Shown piece by piece: positions 19,267 to 28,315 of a stretch of DNA of 64,000 bases. Under the pieces are notes generated by a model. That model made no database searches and had not been told where the DNA came from. It saw only the letters and a program-made list of their open reading frames with translations. The position numbers and the translations under genes are program-made. The DNA comes from Brevundimonas sp. (GTDB lineage Bacteria; Pseudomonadota; Alphaproteobacteria; Caulobacterales; Caulobacteraceae), in the NCBI RefSeq assembly GCF_027487935.1, contig NZ_JAIYCP010000009.1, positions 1 to 64,000 on the forward strand, written 5' to 3'. Within the stretch, counting starts at the first letter, position 1. Each line of letters begins with the position of its first letter.

Positions 19267-19740
19267 ATGGGGGGACGGAGAGCATCTCAGGCGGGGTTCG
19301 CGGTCGTCGCGCTGGGGATCGGGGCTGCTTGTTTGCTGCTGTTGAACTCCACGACCGCAGAACCCCCAAGCCCCGCCTTGGCGGACGAGATCGACCGCTT
19401 GCTGGTCCGGGACTCGTGCATCAACTCAATCGAGGGTTGGTCGTCCCGCGAGTATGCTTGGGGTCGTAACTTCTGGACAGGAGCACCCGTCGTCGGGCGC
19501 GGCTGGCTTGGTTCAGACCGGTCAAAAGTTTCCGTGAGTTTTCGTCAGGGCCAAGGTGCAGGGAATTACCCGCCGGGACGGACTCTGATTCGAGCGGATC
19601 AGGTGGAAGTCCACTTTGACAGCAGTCCCAAAGGAATCCGTGCCAGCGCAGAATACGATGTCAGGGCGCGGCGACTGACTGACATTGACTGCGGCCCCAC
19701 CTATCCGCCCGAAGAACCGCGAACGGGCGGCCCCCTGTAA
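19267..19740 (+). CDS. Hypothetical membrane-anchored protein (third ORF of the array)
   Basis: The product is 157 residues. One N-terminal hydrophobic segment (residues about 10-27, 'FAVVALGIGAACLLLLN') is followed by a soluble domain with 'LADEIDRLLVRDSCINSIEG' and many polar and aromatic residues. The two Cys (in 'DSCIN' and 'DIDCGP') could pair. No known family. Codon use is milder than in neighbouring housekeeping genes. The stop codon abuts the next hairpin repeat. Confidence 0.55.
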   Translation: MGGRRASQAGFAVVALGIGAACLLLLNSTTAEPPSPALADEIDRLLVRDSCINSIEGWSSREYAWGRNFWTGAPVVGRGWLGSDRSKVSVSFRQGQGAGNYPPGRTLIRADQVEVHFDSSPKGIRASAEYDVRARRLTDIDCGPTYPPEEPRTGGPL

Positions 19741-19790
19741 TGTCCGCTTCCCACCCGGAGCGGACTCTCTTAGCGTCTGCTTTCGTCCCT
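19741..19790. repeat. Hairpin repeat, family D, copy 4
   Basis: 'tgtccgcttcccacccggag' followed by 'cggac' forms the stem-loop, and a second degenerate unit 'cgtctgctttcgtccctag' follows. It starts at the base after the preceding stop codon and ends at the stop of the convergent symporter gene. Confidence 0.75.
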
Positions 19791-21084
19791 AGACCCCCGA
19801 GGCCGCCTCTCCCTCTCCGTCCGCATCCCGCCCCTCGACAATCCGGGCGACGGCGAGGTCGGCGGTGACATTGCCGATGGTGCGGAAGATGTCGGGCACC
19901 ACCTCGACCGCCAGCAGCAAGGGCAGGACCTCAAGGGGCAGGCCCATGGCCAGGGCGATGGGGGCGATGGAGGCAAAGAAGGAGACCTGACCCGGCAGGC
20001 CGACGGTGCCGACACTGATGGCCAGGGCTGTGACCGCGCCGGCGATCAGCACGCCGGGCGTCAGGGGGATGCCGTAGAGGTGGGCGACATAGATGCAGAC
20101 GGCCAGGTTGGCGACCGTCGAGGTGATGCGGAACACCGCCACCGCCAGCGGCAGGACCAGGCCTGCGGTCGCCGGCGAGACGCCCAGCCGGTCGATCGCC
20201 CGCTCGACCATGACCGGCAGACAGGCCAGGGAGGACTGGGTCGAGATGGCCACCACCTGGGCCGGGGCCACGGCGACGGCGAACCGGCCGAGGGACAGCC
20301 GTCCGAAGGCCAGGGCGACGACATAGGTCAGCAGGATCAGGCCGATCAGGCTGAGGCAGACCAGGGCGATATAGTGCCCCAGCACCCCCGCCGCCCCCAG
20401 CCCGGTATGCAGTCCGACCCCGAGGGACAGGGCAAAGACGCCGATCGGCGCAGCCCGCAGCACCCAGTGGACGATGACGATCATGGTCTCGGCCACGGCC
20501 TCGAAAAAGACTGTCAGGGGCTGGCGCAGCCGGTCGGGCAGGCGGGTGGTGGCAAAGCCGAAGATGATGGCGAAGACCACGACCCCGAGGATGGCTCCCT
20601 CGGCCGCGGCGGCGATGGGATTGGGCGGCACCAGGGCGGTCAGAAAGGCGCCCAGCCCGCCGCCGCCGACATTCTCCCGCACCACCTGGTCGCCCGAGGT
20701 TCCGGCCAGCAGCAGGCGCGCGCCCTCCGGGTCGATGGGCCACAGGGCATGCAGCCCCTCGGACGCGGCTATGCCGTATACTGTCGCCCCGACCAGCAGC
20801 AGGGCAAAGACCACCACCGTCTTCAGCGCCAGCCGCCCGGTCGCGGCCGCATCGGCGATGGAGGCGATGCCGGTCACCAGCAGGGCGAAGACCAGCGGGA
20901 TGATGGTCATGCGCAGGGCGTTGAGCCACAGCTGGCCCAGCCCCTCGATCAGGGCGACCGTGCCGGTCCCGCCGGGAATGCCATAGGTCTGCGCGGCCGC
21001 GCCGGCGGCCAGGCCGAGGGCCAGGGCCAGCAGGACGCGGAGGCTGAGCGAGGAGAAGAGGGCGGCGGTGCGGGACTGGGTCAT
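19789..21084 (-). CDS. Dicarboxylate/amino acid:cation symporter (DAACS family)
   Basis: The 431-residue inner-membrane transporter is of the GltP/DctA/GltPh type, with eight helices and two re-entrant hairpins. Visible family marks are 'LWLNALRMTIIPLVFALLVTG' (TM3), the serine-rich hairpin-1 region 'VVAISTQSSLACLPVM', and the TM7-HP2 region 'AVFRITSTVANLAVCIYVAHLYG', where the usual NMDGT is diverged. The altered NMDGT suggests a changed substrate or coupling ion. It is transcribed in the same direction as mnmH, ten bases downstream of it, so it could be the last gene of the selenium operon. Confidence 0.85.
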   Translation of the reverse strand: MTQSRTAALFSSLSLRVLLALALGLAAGAAAQTYGIPGGTGTVALIEGLGQLWLNALRMTIIPLVFALLVTGIASIADAAATGRLALKTVVVFALLLVGATVYGIAASEGLHALWPIDPEGARLLLAGTSGDQVVRENVGGGGLGAFLTALVPPNPIAAAAEGAILGVVVFAIIFGFATTRLPDRLRQPLTVFFEAVAETMIVIVHWVLRAAPIGVFALSLGVGLHTGLGAAGVLGHYIALVCLSLIGLILLTYVVALAFGRLSLGRFAVAVAPAQVVAISTQSSLACLPVMVERAIDRLGVSPATAGLVLPLAVAVFRITSTVANLAVCIYVAHLYGIPLTPGVLIAGAVTALAISVGTVGLPGQVSFFASIAPIALAMGLPLEVLPLLLAVEVVPDIFRTIGNVTADLAVARIVEGRDADGEGEAASGV

Positions 21085-21093
21085 CCGGCGAAG

Positions 21094-22158
21094 CTAGGCC
21101 GGGTCGCGCGCCCGGTCGAGGCCCGCCGCGAGGCCTTGGGCCGCGATCGCCAGTGCGGCGGGCGAAAGATCCTCCAGCACCAGCCGGTCCAGCACCGGCC
21201 GGCCCCGGTCGGCACCGGTGCGGCGATAGGCCGGATCGTAATGGACCTCGATCAACTGCCGGGCCAGATCGCTGAGCGCGCCGCGCGCGGCCATGGCGCG
21301 CCAATCGGCGATCATCGCCTTCGCATGGTGTCGCGGCAGCCGGCTCAGGGCCAGATCCAGCGCGGCCGGATCGGCGGCGATGTCGGCATAGGTCGCGACC
21401 GTATGGGCGACCCGGGCCTCGACCGGGGCGACGATCTCGATGACCGGGGCGGCGGCCATGGCGGCCCACAGCGACGGCGGCACCAGGCGCGCGCCGATGC
21501 GGCTGCTTTCGGCCTCGACCACCACCGGGCGGGCGGGGTCGAGCCGCGACAGGGCGTCGTGCAGCCGGCTCTCGAACGCCTTCTGCGACGGCTGGCCGCC
21601 GGGCATGGCCCCGAACAGCGAGCCCCGGTGCGCGGCCAGGGCCTCAAGGTCGAGGGTCTGCATGCCGCGTTCGGCAAGCGCCTCCAGCAGCGCCGTCTTG
21701 CCCGAGCCGGTCGGCCCGTCCAGCAGGGTCAGCCGGTGCGGCACCGGTGCGTCATACAGCGCTGCGTTCACCTGCCGCCGCCAGGTCTGGTAGCCGCCGT
21801 CCAGCACCGTGACCGGCCAGCCGATCTGGTCCATCACCGTGACCATGGCGCCCGACCGCTGGCCGCCGCGCCAGCAATGGACCAGCGGTTTGAAGCCTCC
21901 GCCGCGATCGGCCAGCGCCCCTTCCAGATGGGCCGCGATATTGCGCGCCACCATGACCGCGCCGCTGCGCCGGGCGAGGAATTTGGAGCCCTGGACATAT
22001 TCGGTCCCGACCGCCGCGCGCTGGGCGTCGTCGAGGACCGGAAGGTTGATGGCGCCGGGGATGTGGTCGAGCGCGAACTCGCCCGGGCTGCGCACATCGA
22101 TGATGGCGTCGAAGCCGTCGCGGGCGGCGGGCGACAGGTCGGTGGTGTGGCGGATCAT
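21094..22158 (-). CDS. mnmH: tRNA 2-selenouridine synthase MnmH (SelU)
   Basis: The enzyme replaces sulfur with selenium in wobble 2-thiouridine of tRNAs for Lys, Glu and Gln, using selenophosphate. The product is 354 residues. The N-terminal rhodanese domain has '[19 protein letters not shown]' and the catalytic Cys in '[14 protein letters not shown]'. The C-terminal P-loop domain has '[17 protein letters not shown]'. The ATG overlaps the selD stop codon by four bases. Its substrate donor SelD is thus encoded just upstream, a well-known pairing. Confidence 0.95.
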   Translation of the reverse strand: MIRHTTDLSPAARDGFDAIIDVRSPGEFALDHIPGAINLPVLDDAQRAAVGTEYVQGSKFLARRSGAVMVARNIAAHLEGALADRGGGFKPLVHCWRGGQRSGAMVTVMDQIGWPVTVLDGGYQTWRRQVNAALYDAPVPHRLTLLDGPTGSGKTALLEALAERGMQTLDLEALAAHRGSLFGAMPGGQPSQKAFESRLHDALSRLDPARPVVVEAESSRIGARLVPPSLWAAMAAAPVIEIVAPVEARVAHTVATYADIAADPAALDLALSRLPRHHAKAMIADWRAMAARGALSDLARQLIEVHYDPAYRRTGADRGRPVLDRLVLEDLSPAALAIAAQGLAAGLDRARDPA

Positions 22159-23195
22159 CCGGCGATGCGGACGCGCGGCGGGCCGTCGAGGATACGGCCG
22201 ACGACGGCGGCCCGGGCAAGGCCCTCGCCGTGGGCCAGGGCCAGCACCGCCTCCGCCTGATCGGCCGCGACGGCGATCAGCAGGCCGCCCGAGGTCTGGG
22301 GATCGGTCAGCAGGTCGCGTCGCCAGTCGTCCAGTCCGGCCGGCAGGTCGACGCCCTCGCCGTAGCTGGCCCAGTTGCGGCCCGAGGCACCGGTGCGGAC
22401 GCCGCCGGTCGCCAGGGCCTCGACCCCGTCCAGCAGGGGCGGGGCGGCGGTCAGCTCGACCGTCAGCCCGGCCCCGCGCGCCATCTCCAGCCCATGGCCC
22501 AGCAGGCCGAAGCCGGTGACGTCGGTGACGGCATGGACCCCTGCCCGCCCCGCCAGCCTGGCCCCGAGCGTGTTCAGCCGCGTGGTCGAGGCGATCAGGG
22601 CCGCATAGCCGTCCGGACCCAGTCGCTCCTGTTTGAAGGCTGCGCTCAGCACGCCGACGCCGAGCGCCTTGGTCAGGATCAGCACATCGCCGGCCTGGGC
22701 GCCGCGGTTGGTCAGCACCTGATCCGGATGCACCAGACCGAGGGCGACAAGGCCGTAGATCGGCTCGACGCTGTCGATCGAATGGCCGCCCGCGACCGGT
22801 ATGCCCGCCGCCGCGCAGACCGAGGCCCCGCCCTGCAGGATGCGGCCGATGGTGTCGGTCGACAGCACAGTCACCGGCATGCCGACCAGGGCCAGGGCGA
22901 AGATCGGCGTCGCCCCCATGGCATAGACATCGGACAGGGCATTGGTCGCGGCGATGCGGCCGAAGTCGAACGGGTCGTCCACCACCGGCATGAAAAAGTC
23001 GGTCGTGGCCACCAGGGCCTGCTGATCGTTCAGCCGCCAGACTGCGGCGTCGTCACTGGTCTCGGTCCCGACCATCAGATCGGCGAAGGGCCCGGCCAGC
23101 GGCATCCCCTTCAGAATGTCCCGCAACACCGCCGGGGCCAGTTTGCAGCCGCAGCCGCCGCCATGGGCGAGGGAGGTCAGGCGCGGTTCGGTCAC
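22155..23195 (-). CDS. selD: Selenide, water dikinase SelD (selenophosphate synthase)
   Basis: SelD makes selenophosphate from selenide and ATP. The 346-residue product has the N-terminal active-site motif '[18 protein letters not shown]' with Cys where some homologues use selenocysteine. It also has '[21 protein letters not shown]' and the AIRS-fold glycine-rich segments '[18 protein letters not shown]' and '[14 protein letters not shown]'. The GTG start overlaps the vapC stop by four bases (GTGA), so translation is coupled to the upstream toxin-antitoxin genes. Neither selA nor selB is in the window. Confidence 0.95.
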   Translation of the reverse strand: MTEPRLTSLAHGGGCGCKLAPAVLRDILKGMPLAGPFADLMVGTETSDDAAVWRLNDQQALVATTDFFMPVVDDPFDFGRIAATNALSDVYAMGATPIFALALVGMPVTVLSTDTIGRILQGGASVCAAAGIPVAGGHSIDSVEPIYGLVALGLVHPDQVLTNRGAQAGDVLILTKALGVGVLSAAFKQERLGPDGYAALIASTTRLNTLGARLAGRAGVHAVTDVTGFGLLGHGLEMARGAGLTVELTAAPPLLDGVEALATGGVRTGASGRNWASYGEGVDLPAGLDDWRRDLLTDPQTSGGLLIAVAADQAEAVLALAHGEGLARAAVVGRILDGPPRVRIAG

Positions 23196-23617
23196 TTCTT
23201 GAAATCCCCCAGCATGACCACGCGAACGGCGAGGTCCGATCCGGCCCGAAGCACCGTCTTTGCGAACTTCCCGTCGGCGGTCACCAACCTCGTGTCCCTC
23301 CGGATCGCAAGGGCGAGATAGAGGCAGTCATAGATCGCGTGATCCAGTCGGGCGGCCAGGATCATGGCCTCGTCGAGCAATCCAAGGGCGTCCTCTGTCT
23401 CGACGGCGACGTCCGCGAACCGCGCCAGACCGGCACGCGCCTCGTCCAGGTCGATCTCGTCCCGATCAAACGCCTTCCACAGACCGTTGGCGACCTCGAT
23501 CCGCCACCAATCAGGCGCGACGAGCGGGCTGAACAGGACCTCCTCGGCCAGAGCCGAGTCCGGCTCGACCAGCACCCATTTCAGGGCCACGGAGGCATCG
23601 ACGACAAGCGGTGTCAC
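23192..23617 (-). CDS. PIN-domain toxin, VapC-type
   Basis: The 141-residue PIN-domain ribonuclease has its first catalytic acid in '[14 protein letters not shown]'. Further acids follow in '[20 protein letters not shown]' and in '[16 protein letters not shown]', and the last in '[10 protein letters not shown]'. VapC toxins usually cut tRNA or rRNA. The GTG start overlaps the antitoxin stop by four bases. Its own stop overlaps the selD start, an unusual link between a toxin-antitoxin pair and selenium metabolism. Confidence 0.88.
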   Translation of the reverse strand: MTPLVVDASVALKWVLVEPDSALAEEVLFSPLVAPDWWRIEVANGLWKAFDRDEIDLDEARAGLARFADVAVETEDALGLLDEAMILAARLDHAIYDCLYLALAIRRDTRLVTADGKFAKTVLRAGSDLAVRVVMLGDFKK

Positions 23618-23859
23618 CGCTCCTCGCGGCTCTCACGGATCAGGATCTCGGACGGCGTGAACACACGTCCCTTGAGACGCTCCCGCAACGGCTCGCCCGC
23701 CTTCAGCCACGCCTCGACCTGCGCCCGTCGATCGGCGGCGAGGGTCTGTTCCAGCAAGGCCCTGTGCTCAGCCTCAACACTGCGACCATGGGCGGCTGCC
23801 CGGGCCTTGAGGGCCTGAACCACGTCTTCGGATACATTGCGGACGAGGAGTTGCGCCAT
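23614..23859 (-). CDS. FitA/VapB-like antitoxin
   Basis: The 81-residue product has an N-terminal ribbon-helix-helix ('MAQLLVRNVSEDVVQALKAR', then 'AAAHGRSVEAEHRALLEQ'), as in FitA antitoxins. The C-terminal tail, with 'RLKGRVFTPSEILIRESR', should wrap the toxin. The ATG at 23859 fits the family start. Two direct 'tgatagc' half-sites at about 23868-23885 in the promoter may be the autoregulatory operator. Confidence 0.82.
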   Translation of the reverse strand: MAQLLVRNVSEDVVQALKARAAAHGRSVEAEHRALLEQTLAADRRAQVEAWLKAGEPLRERLKGRVFTPSEILIRESREER

Positions 23860-23978
23860 AGTGCCGATGATAGCGTCTGATAGCACACGGTTCAAGCAAG
23901 ACGCCATCGCACGCATTGGCCGTTGCCAGCCCATCGGCGTCGGACCAATGTTGCAGACTCAAACCCGGGGGCGGAACG

Positions 23979-25301
23979 ATGCGACTTCTTCTTGCGACGA
24001 CGGCCATGCTGGCCCTGTTCACGGCCGGGGCGGCGCACGCCCAGACCGGCTCGACCGATGTCGAGCTGCGCCAGTCCATTGCGCGCGACTATGACGCCAA
24101 CCTCGGAGCCCTGTTCGACGACTTTCACCGCAATCCCGAGCTCTCGGGTCTCGAAGTCCGCACCGCCGGCATCATGGCGGCCCGGCTGACGGCGCTGGGC
24201 TATGACGTCACCACCGGCGTCGGCGGCACGGGCGTGGTCGCCGTCCTGCGCAATGGGGACGGCCCCACGGTCATGATCCGCGCCGACATGGACGGCCTGC
24301 CGCTGGCCGAGGATTCCGGTCTGGCCAATGCCTCGACCGCGCGTCAGGTCGACAGCGACGGGATCGAAAAGCCGGTCATGCATGCCTGCGGCCATGATGT
24401 GCATATCACCGCCCTGATCGGCACAGCCCGGCAGATGATGGCGCGGCGGCAGGACTGGTCCGGCACCCTGGTGCTGATCGCCCAGCCGGCCGAGGAGCGT
24501 ATCTTCGGGGCCCGGGCCATGGTGCAGGACGGCCTCTACACCCGCTTTCCCAAGCCCGACATCGCCCTGGCCTTCCACGTTTCGGCCGACCTCGCCAGCG
24601 GGCTGATCGACCTGCCGTTGGGGATTTCCTCGTCCAGCTCGGACAGCGTCGACATCGCGGTGCACGGCATCGGCACCCATGGAGCCTATCCGCATCTCGG
24701 GGTCGACCCCATCGTGGTCGCCTCGGCCATCGTCATGAACCTGCAGACCCTGCCCAGCCGCAGCATCAATCCGCTTGAGGGGGCCATTGTCACCGTCGGA
24801 GCCTTCCACGGCGGCATCAAGCACAACATCATCTCCGACCGCGTCGACCTGCAGCTGACGGTCCGCGCCGACAACCCCGAAACCCGGCTGGCCCTGCTGG
24901 ACGGCATTGACCGGGTGGCCCGTGGCACCGCCCTGGCGCTGGGCGTGCCCGAAGACCGGCTGCCGACCGTCGTCCGGTCCCCGACCGAGACCACACCCGC
25001 CACTATCAATGATGCCGCCACGGCGGCCCGGGTCCGGACCGCCATCGGCGCGGCCATGGGCACCGAGCGGCTGGTCGACCAGCCGCGCACCGGCATGGGG
25101 GCCGAGGATTTCGCCTGGTTCGTCACCCCCGAAAGCGGTGTGAAGGGTGTCTATTTCAGCGTCGGCGGCACGCCCGCGGAAGACGTCGCCACGGCGCCCG
25201 GCCACCACTCCCCCCTGTTCCGCATCGACCCCAGGCCCTCGGTCACGACCGGCGTCGAGGCCATGGTGGTCGCGGCGCAGGCGCTGATGCCCAAGGGTTG
25301 A
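23979..25301 (+). CDS. Secreted M20-family amidohydrolase
   Basis: The 440-residue product belongs to the hippurate hydrolase/N-acyl amino acid amidohydrolase group. A signal peptide (MRLLLATTAMLALFTAGAAHA, cleaved before QTG) sends it to the periplasm. Metal ligands and catalytic residues are visible in 'MIRADMDGLPLAED', 'HACGHDVHITALIGTARQ', 'LVLIAQPAEERIFGARAMV' and 'GMGAEDFAWFV'. The dimerisation domain lies between about residues 215 and 330. It is divergent from vapB with no operon partner. The likely reaction is hydrolysis of an amide-linked amino acid; the substrate is unknown. Confidence 0.9.
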   Translation: MRLLLATTAMLALFTAGAAHAQTGSTDVELRQSIARDYDANLGALFDDFHRNPELSGLEVRTAGIMAARLTALGYDVTTGVGGTGVVAVLRNGDGPTVMIRADMDGLPLAEDSGLANASTARQVDSDGIEKPVMHACGHDVHITALIGTARQMMARRQDWSGTLVLIAQPAEERIFGARAMVQDGLYTRFPKPDIALAFHVSADLASGLIDLPLGISSSSSDSVDIAVHGIGTHGAYPHLGVDPIVVASAIVMNLQTLPSRSINPLEGAIVTVGAFHGGIKHNIISDRVDLQLTVRADNPETRLALLDGIDRVARGTALALGVPEDRLPTVVRSPTETTPATINDAATAARVRTAIGAAMGTERLVDQPRTGMGAEDFAWFVTPESGVKGVYFSVGGTPAEDVATAPGHHSPLFRIDPRPSVTTGVEAMVVAAQALMPKG

Positions 25302-25372
25302 GGCGCGTCTGAATCCGCTGGACCGACGCCGCGTCAACCGCCTTAACTGCGTCATCCAAGGGGAGCCGCGCC

Positions 25373-26038
25373 ATGATCACCGTCCACCACCTGAACGACT
25401 CCCGCTCGCAGCGGGTCCTGTGGCTGCTCGAGGAGATGGGCCTGCCCTATGAGGTGAAGCGGTATCAGCGCGACCCGAAGACCAATCTGGCCCCGTCCGC
25501 GCTGAAGGCCATCCATCCACTCGGCAAGTCGCCGGTCCTCGACGATGGCGCGGCGCGGATCGCCGAAACGGGGGCGATCATCGAATATCTGCTGGACACC
25601 TATCCGGCCGCCGGCCTGCGACCGGCGGCGGGCACGGCTGAGGCGCGGCGGCTGACCTACTGGCTGCACTATGCGGAGGGGTCGGCCATGACGCCCCTGC
25701 TGTTGAAGCTGATCTTCACCGTCCTGCCCAATCGCGTCCCCTTCCTGGCGCGTGGCGTGGCCAAGGGGATCAGCAAGGCGATGAACGCCAATATGATCGA
25801 CCCGCAGGTTGCGGCCCACACCGGCTATTGGGAGGCCGAACTGGGCAAGTCCGAATGGTTCGCCGGCCATGCGTTCTCGGCCGCCGACATCATGATGAGC
25901 TTTCCGGTCGAGGCGGCGGGTGCGCGGATCGGCTACGGTGCCGACAAGCCGAAGCTGAAGGCCTTCCTGCAGAAGATCCATGCGCGACCGGCCTATCAGC
26001 GGGCGCTGGAGCGCGGCGGTCCCTACAGCTACGCCTGA
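25373..26038 (+). CDS. Glutathione S-transferase family protein
   Basis: The product is 221 residues. The N-terminal thioredoxin-like domain (residues 1-80) has 'HHLNDSRSQRVLWLLEEMGL', with Ser/Arg at the glutathione site, and the cis-Pro region 'IHPLGKSPVLDDGAARIAET'. The all-helical C-domain ends 'IHARPAYQRALERGG'. It resembles the YfcG/GstB-like bacterial branch. GGGGAG stands before the ATG. The gene is alone; detoxification or reductase activity is assumed from the family. Confidence 0.92.
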   Translation: MITVHHLNDSRSQRVLWLLEEMGLPYEVKRYQRDPKTNLAPSALKAIHPLGKSPVLDDGAARIAETGAIIEYLLDTYPAAGLRPAAGTAEARRLTYWLHYAEGSAMTPLLLKLIFTVLPNRVPFLARGVAKGISKAMNANMIDPQVAAHTGYWEAELGKSEWFAGHAFSAADIMMSFPVEAAGARIGYGADKPKLKAFLQKIHARPAYQRALERGGPYSYA

Positions 26039-26132
26039 TCCGCCGCAGGGCGCCGATGCCACAGTCGGCCGCAACTGTGCGGCCGGGCGTGTTGGGTTCG
26101 CAACCCGCCCGCGCGCCGGACGTTATCGGTCC

Positions 26133-26321
26133 ATGCCGCTGAAAACCGTCCAGATCATTGCCGCCCTCGTCGCCGCCGTCGCCTTTGTGCTTGCCTTCAT
26201 CGCCGCCGGGATATTCCTCGTCTCCAGCCTGTTCATGGCCGTGGGTCTGGCGGCGGTCGGATGGCTGACCTGGAGCCTGATCCGACAGGTCCGGGCGAGA
26301 CGGGGAGGCCGCCCCGCCTGA
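26133..26321 (+). CDS. Small membrane protein of unknown function
   Basis: The 62-residue product has two closely spaced hydrophobic segments (about residues 6-26 and 29-47) followed by a basic tail 'IRQVRARRGGRPA'. Positive residues on the tail would stay in the cytoplasm. It lies between the GST and greA genes. No family recognised. Confidence 0.5.
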   Translation: MPLKTVQIIAALVAAVAFVLAFIAAGIFLVSSLFMAVGLAAVGWLTWSLIRQVRARRGGRPA

Positions 26322-26462
26322 CAGGCCGCACAGAACCTCCTTGCGTCATGCCTCTTGAACCTTGAGGCCTGAAGCCCTAGTCTCTTTGGCCAGTCGCAAG
26401 CGCCCAGCGACCTCGGCGTGTCTCCAAATCTTCAGTCGGGCGAAACAAGAAACTCACGACAT

Positions 26463-26936
26463 ATGGAAAAAGTGCCGATGACGGCCGAGGGCTACCGTGT
26501 CCTCGACGATCAGCTGAAGCAATTGAAGTCCGTGGAGCGGCCGAGCGTAATCTCGGCCATCTCGGAAGCGCGCGAGCATGGCGATCTTTCTGAAAACGCT
26601 GAGTATCACGCCGCGAAAGAGCGTCAGGGCTGGATCGAGGGCCAGATCGCCGAGATCGAGGACAAGATCAGCCGCGCCCAGGTCATCGACGTCTCCAAGC
26701 TGAACGGTAACCAGGTGAAATTCGGCGCCACGGTTACCGTTGTCGACGAGGACACCGAGGAGGAGGCCCGCTACCAGATCGTCGGCGAGCACGAGGCCGA
26801 TGTGAAGGCGGGCAAGATCTCCGTCTCCTCCCCCATCGCCCGCGCCATGATCTCCAAGGCGGTCGGCGACGCGGTTGAGGTCAACACGCCCGGCGGCGTC
26901 AAGGCCTATGAGATCCTCAAGGTCGAGTGGAAATAG
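26463..26936 (+). CDS. greA: Transcription elongation factor GreA
   Basis: GreA inserts its coiled coil into the RNA polymerase secondary channel and promotes cleavage of backtracked RNA. The 157-residue product has '[20 protein letters not shown]', then the coiled-coil tip '[20 protein letters not shown]', where the acidic pair D/E is essential. The C-terminal FKBP-like domain has '[20 protein letters not shown]' and '[14 protein letters not shown]'. The ATG at 26463 matches family length. Its end overlaps the start of the ELM1-like gene by ten bases. Confidence 0.97.
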   Translation: MEKVPMTAEGYRVLDDQLKQLKSVERPSVISAISEAREHGDLSENAEYHAAKERQGWIEGQIAEIEDKISRAQVIDVSKLNGNQVKFGATVTVVDEDTEEEARYQIVGEHEADVKAGKISVSSPIARAMISKAVGDAVEVNTPGGVKAYEILKVEWK

Positions 26937-27925
26937 GGTCCGACCAGACCCCGCTTACGATCCAGGTCGTCTCTGACGGCCGGACCGGCATGGAAAATCA
27001 GGCGCTGGGTCTGGCGGAAGCCGTCCAGCGCCTTTTTTCGTCCCGCATCGTCGTCAAGCAAATCCGCTGGCGCAGGGCCTTCGACAAACTGCCGTCCGCG
27101 CTGAAGGCCCGGTGGATGCTGGACCCGTCGTCCGATGCCGTCGAACCCGCCGCCGGTGAGGCCTGGCCCGACCTGTGGATTGCCACCGGACGTGCCACCC
27201 TGCCGCTGTCGGCGCGGGTCCGGGAACGGTCGGGCGGCAAGACCTTCGTGGTCCAGACCCAGGACCCCCGCTGGAACATCGCCGCCTATGACCTGGTCGT
27301 CGCCCCGGCCCATGACGGCGTGACCGGCTCCAATGTCCTGTCGATCACCGGATCACCCCATCGGGTGACGGCGGAGCGGCTGGCCGAGGGCTCGGCCGCC
27401 TTCGCTGACCGGCTGGAGCCCCTGCCCCGGCCGCGCGTCGCGGTTCTGATCGGGGGCCGGTCAAGGGCGTTCGATCTCACCGAAACCCATGCCGCCGACC
27501 TCGCCGGGCGGATCGCGACCGCCGTGGAGGCCGCCGGCGGTTCGCTGATGCTGACCTTCTCGCGCCGCACGCCGGCGGCGGCGAAGGCGGCCCTGACTGC
27601 GCGGCTGAACCACCTGCCCGGCCTGATCTGGGATGGCGAAGGTCCGAACCCCTATTTCGCCTTCCTGAAGTTCGCCGACCACATCCTGGTCACCGAGGAC
27701 AGCGCCAACATGGCCGCAGAGGCCGCCTCGACGGGCGCGCCGGTGCATATCCTGCCGATGATCCCGCTGAAGCCCGCGGACAAATTCGCCCGCCTGCACG
27801 CCGACCTGCGCGAACGCGGCTCGGCGCGGCCGTTCGATGGCTCGCTGAACGTCTGGAGCTATGCGCCGCTGGCCGAGACGGACCGGGCGGCGCGGGTGCT
27901 GCTGGAGCGCCTGGGCAGGGGTTAA
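26927..27925 (+). CDS. ELM1/GtrOC1 family putative nucleoside-diphosphate-sugar epimerase-like protein
   Basis: The 332-residue product is of the family named after the plant mitochondrial fission factor ELM1 (DUF1022). Typical blocks are '[20 protein letters not shown]', '[17 protein letters not shown]', '[20 protein letters not shown]' and '[20 protein letters not shown]'. The fold looks glycosyltransferase-like, but the bacterial function is unknown. The GTG start overlaps the greA end, so the two are probably co-transcribed. It converges on the next gene; the two TAA stops share four bases. Confidence 0.85.
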   Translation: MEIGSDQTPLTIQVVSDGRTGMENQALGLAEAVQRLFSSRIVVKQIRWRRAFDKLPSALKARWMLDPSSDAVEPAAGEAWPDLWIATGRATLPLSARVRERSGGKTFVVQTQDPRWNIAAYDLVVAPAHDGVTGSNVLSITGSPHRVTAERLAEGSAAFADRLEPLPRPRVAVLIGGRSRAFDLTETHAADLAGRIATAVEAAGGSLMLTFSRRTPAAAKAALTARLNHLPGLIWDGEGPNPYFAFLKFADHILVTEDSANMAAEAASTGAPVHILPMIPLKPADKFARLHADLRERGSARPFDGSLNVWSYAPLAETDRAARVLLERLGRG

Positions 27926-28248
27926 TCGCCGCCGCCGCCGCCGCCGCCATCTCCACCGCCGCCGTCAGACCCGCTGTCCGACCCTCCGTCCGGACCGTCA
28001 TTCGAGCTCTTGTCGCGCCCGGCGCCGTCGTCAAAGACGTAGGGTGTCCCGCTGTCCGAACCGGAAGTGTCCTTTCGGTCCGTTGAGCCCTTGCGCCCGC
28101 GTTGTGCGTCAAAGCCTGCCCCAAGGGCCACCCCGATGGCGATGCCGCCGCCGATGCCCAGCGCGAGGTTGTCCAGCGCAATCCCCAGCGCCGCTCCGAT
28201 CGCCGTGCCGAGGGCGATGCCCACGCCCATGTAGCTTGACTGCGCCAT
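27922..28248 (-). CDS. Glycine-zipper membrane protein with low-complexity tail
   Basis: The product is 108 residues. A Gly/Ala-rich hydrophobic zipper covers residues 5-50 ('GIALGTAIGAALGIALDNLA', then 'GIGGGIAIGVALGAGF'). The tail is Asp, Ser and Gly only in its last third and ends in a run of Gly and Asp. GGGGAG precedes the ATG at 28248. Glycine zippers insert in membranes or oligomerise; no function can be given. The stop codon overlaps that of the convergent ELM1-like gene. Confidence 0.6.
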   Translation of the reverse strand: MAQSSYMGVGIALGTAIGAALGIALDNLALGIGGGIAIGVALGAGFDAQRGRKGSTDRKDTSGSDSGTPYVFDDGAGRDKSSNDGPDGGSDSGSDGGGGDGGGGGGGD

Positions 28249-28315
28249 TCGATTCTCCCCAGCTTCCGTCGAGCCTAACATCGCGCGAAGGGGAATCACC
28301 GCCTAAATAGACGCC

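Noticed and set aside
18246-19790. A classical integron with attC sites
   Set aside because: The layout is cassette-like, but no GTTRRRY/RYYYAAC core pairs were found in the repeats and no integron integrase is in the window.
20080-22260. A 726-codon open frame on the plus strand, antisense to the symporter and mnmH
   Set aside because: It is a shadow of high third-position GC on the opposite strand. Its product is a Gly/Gln/Arg/His-rich string without motifs, while the minus strand encodes clear protein families.
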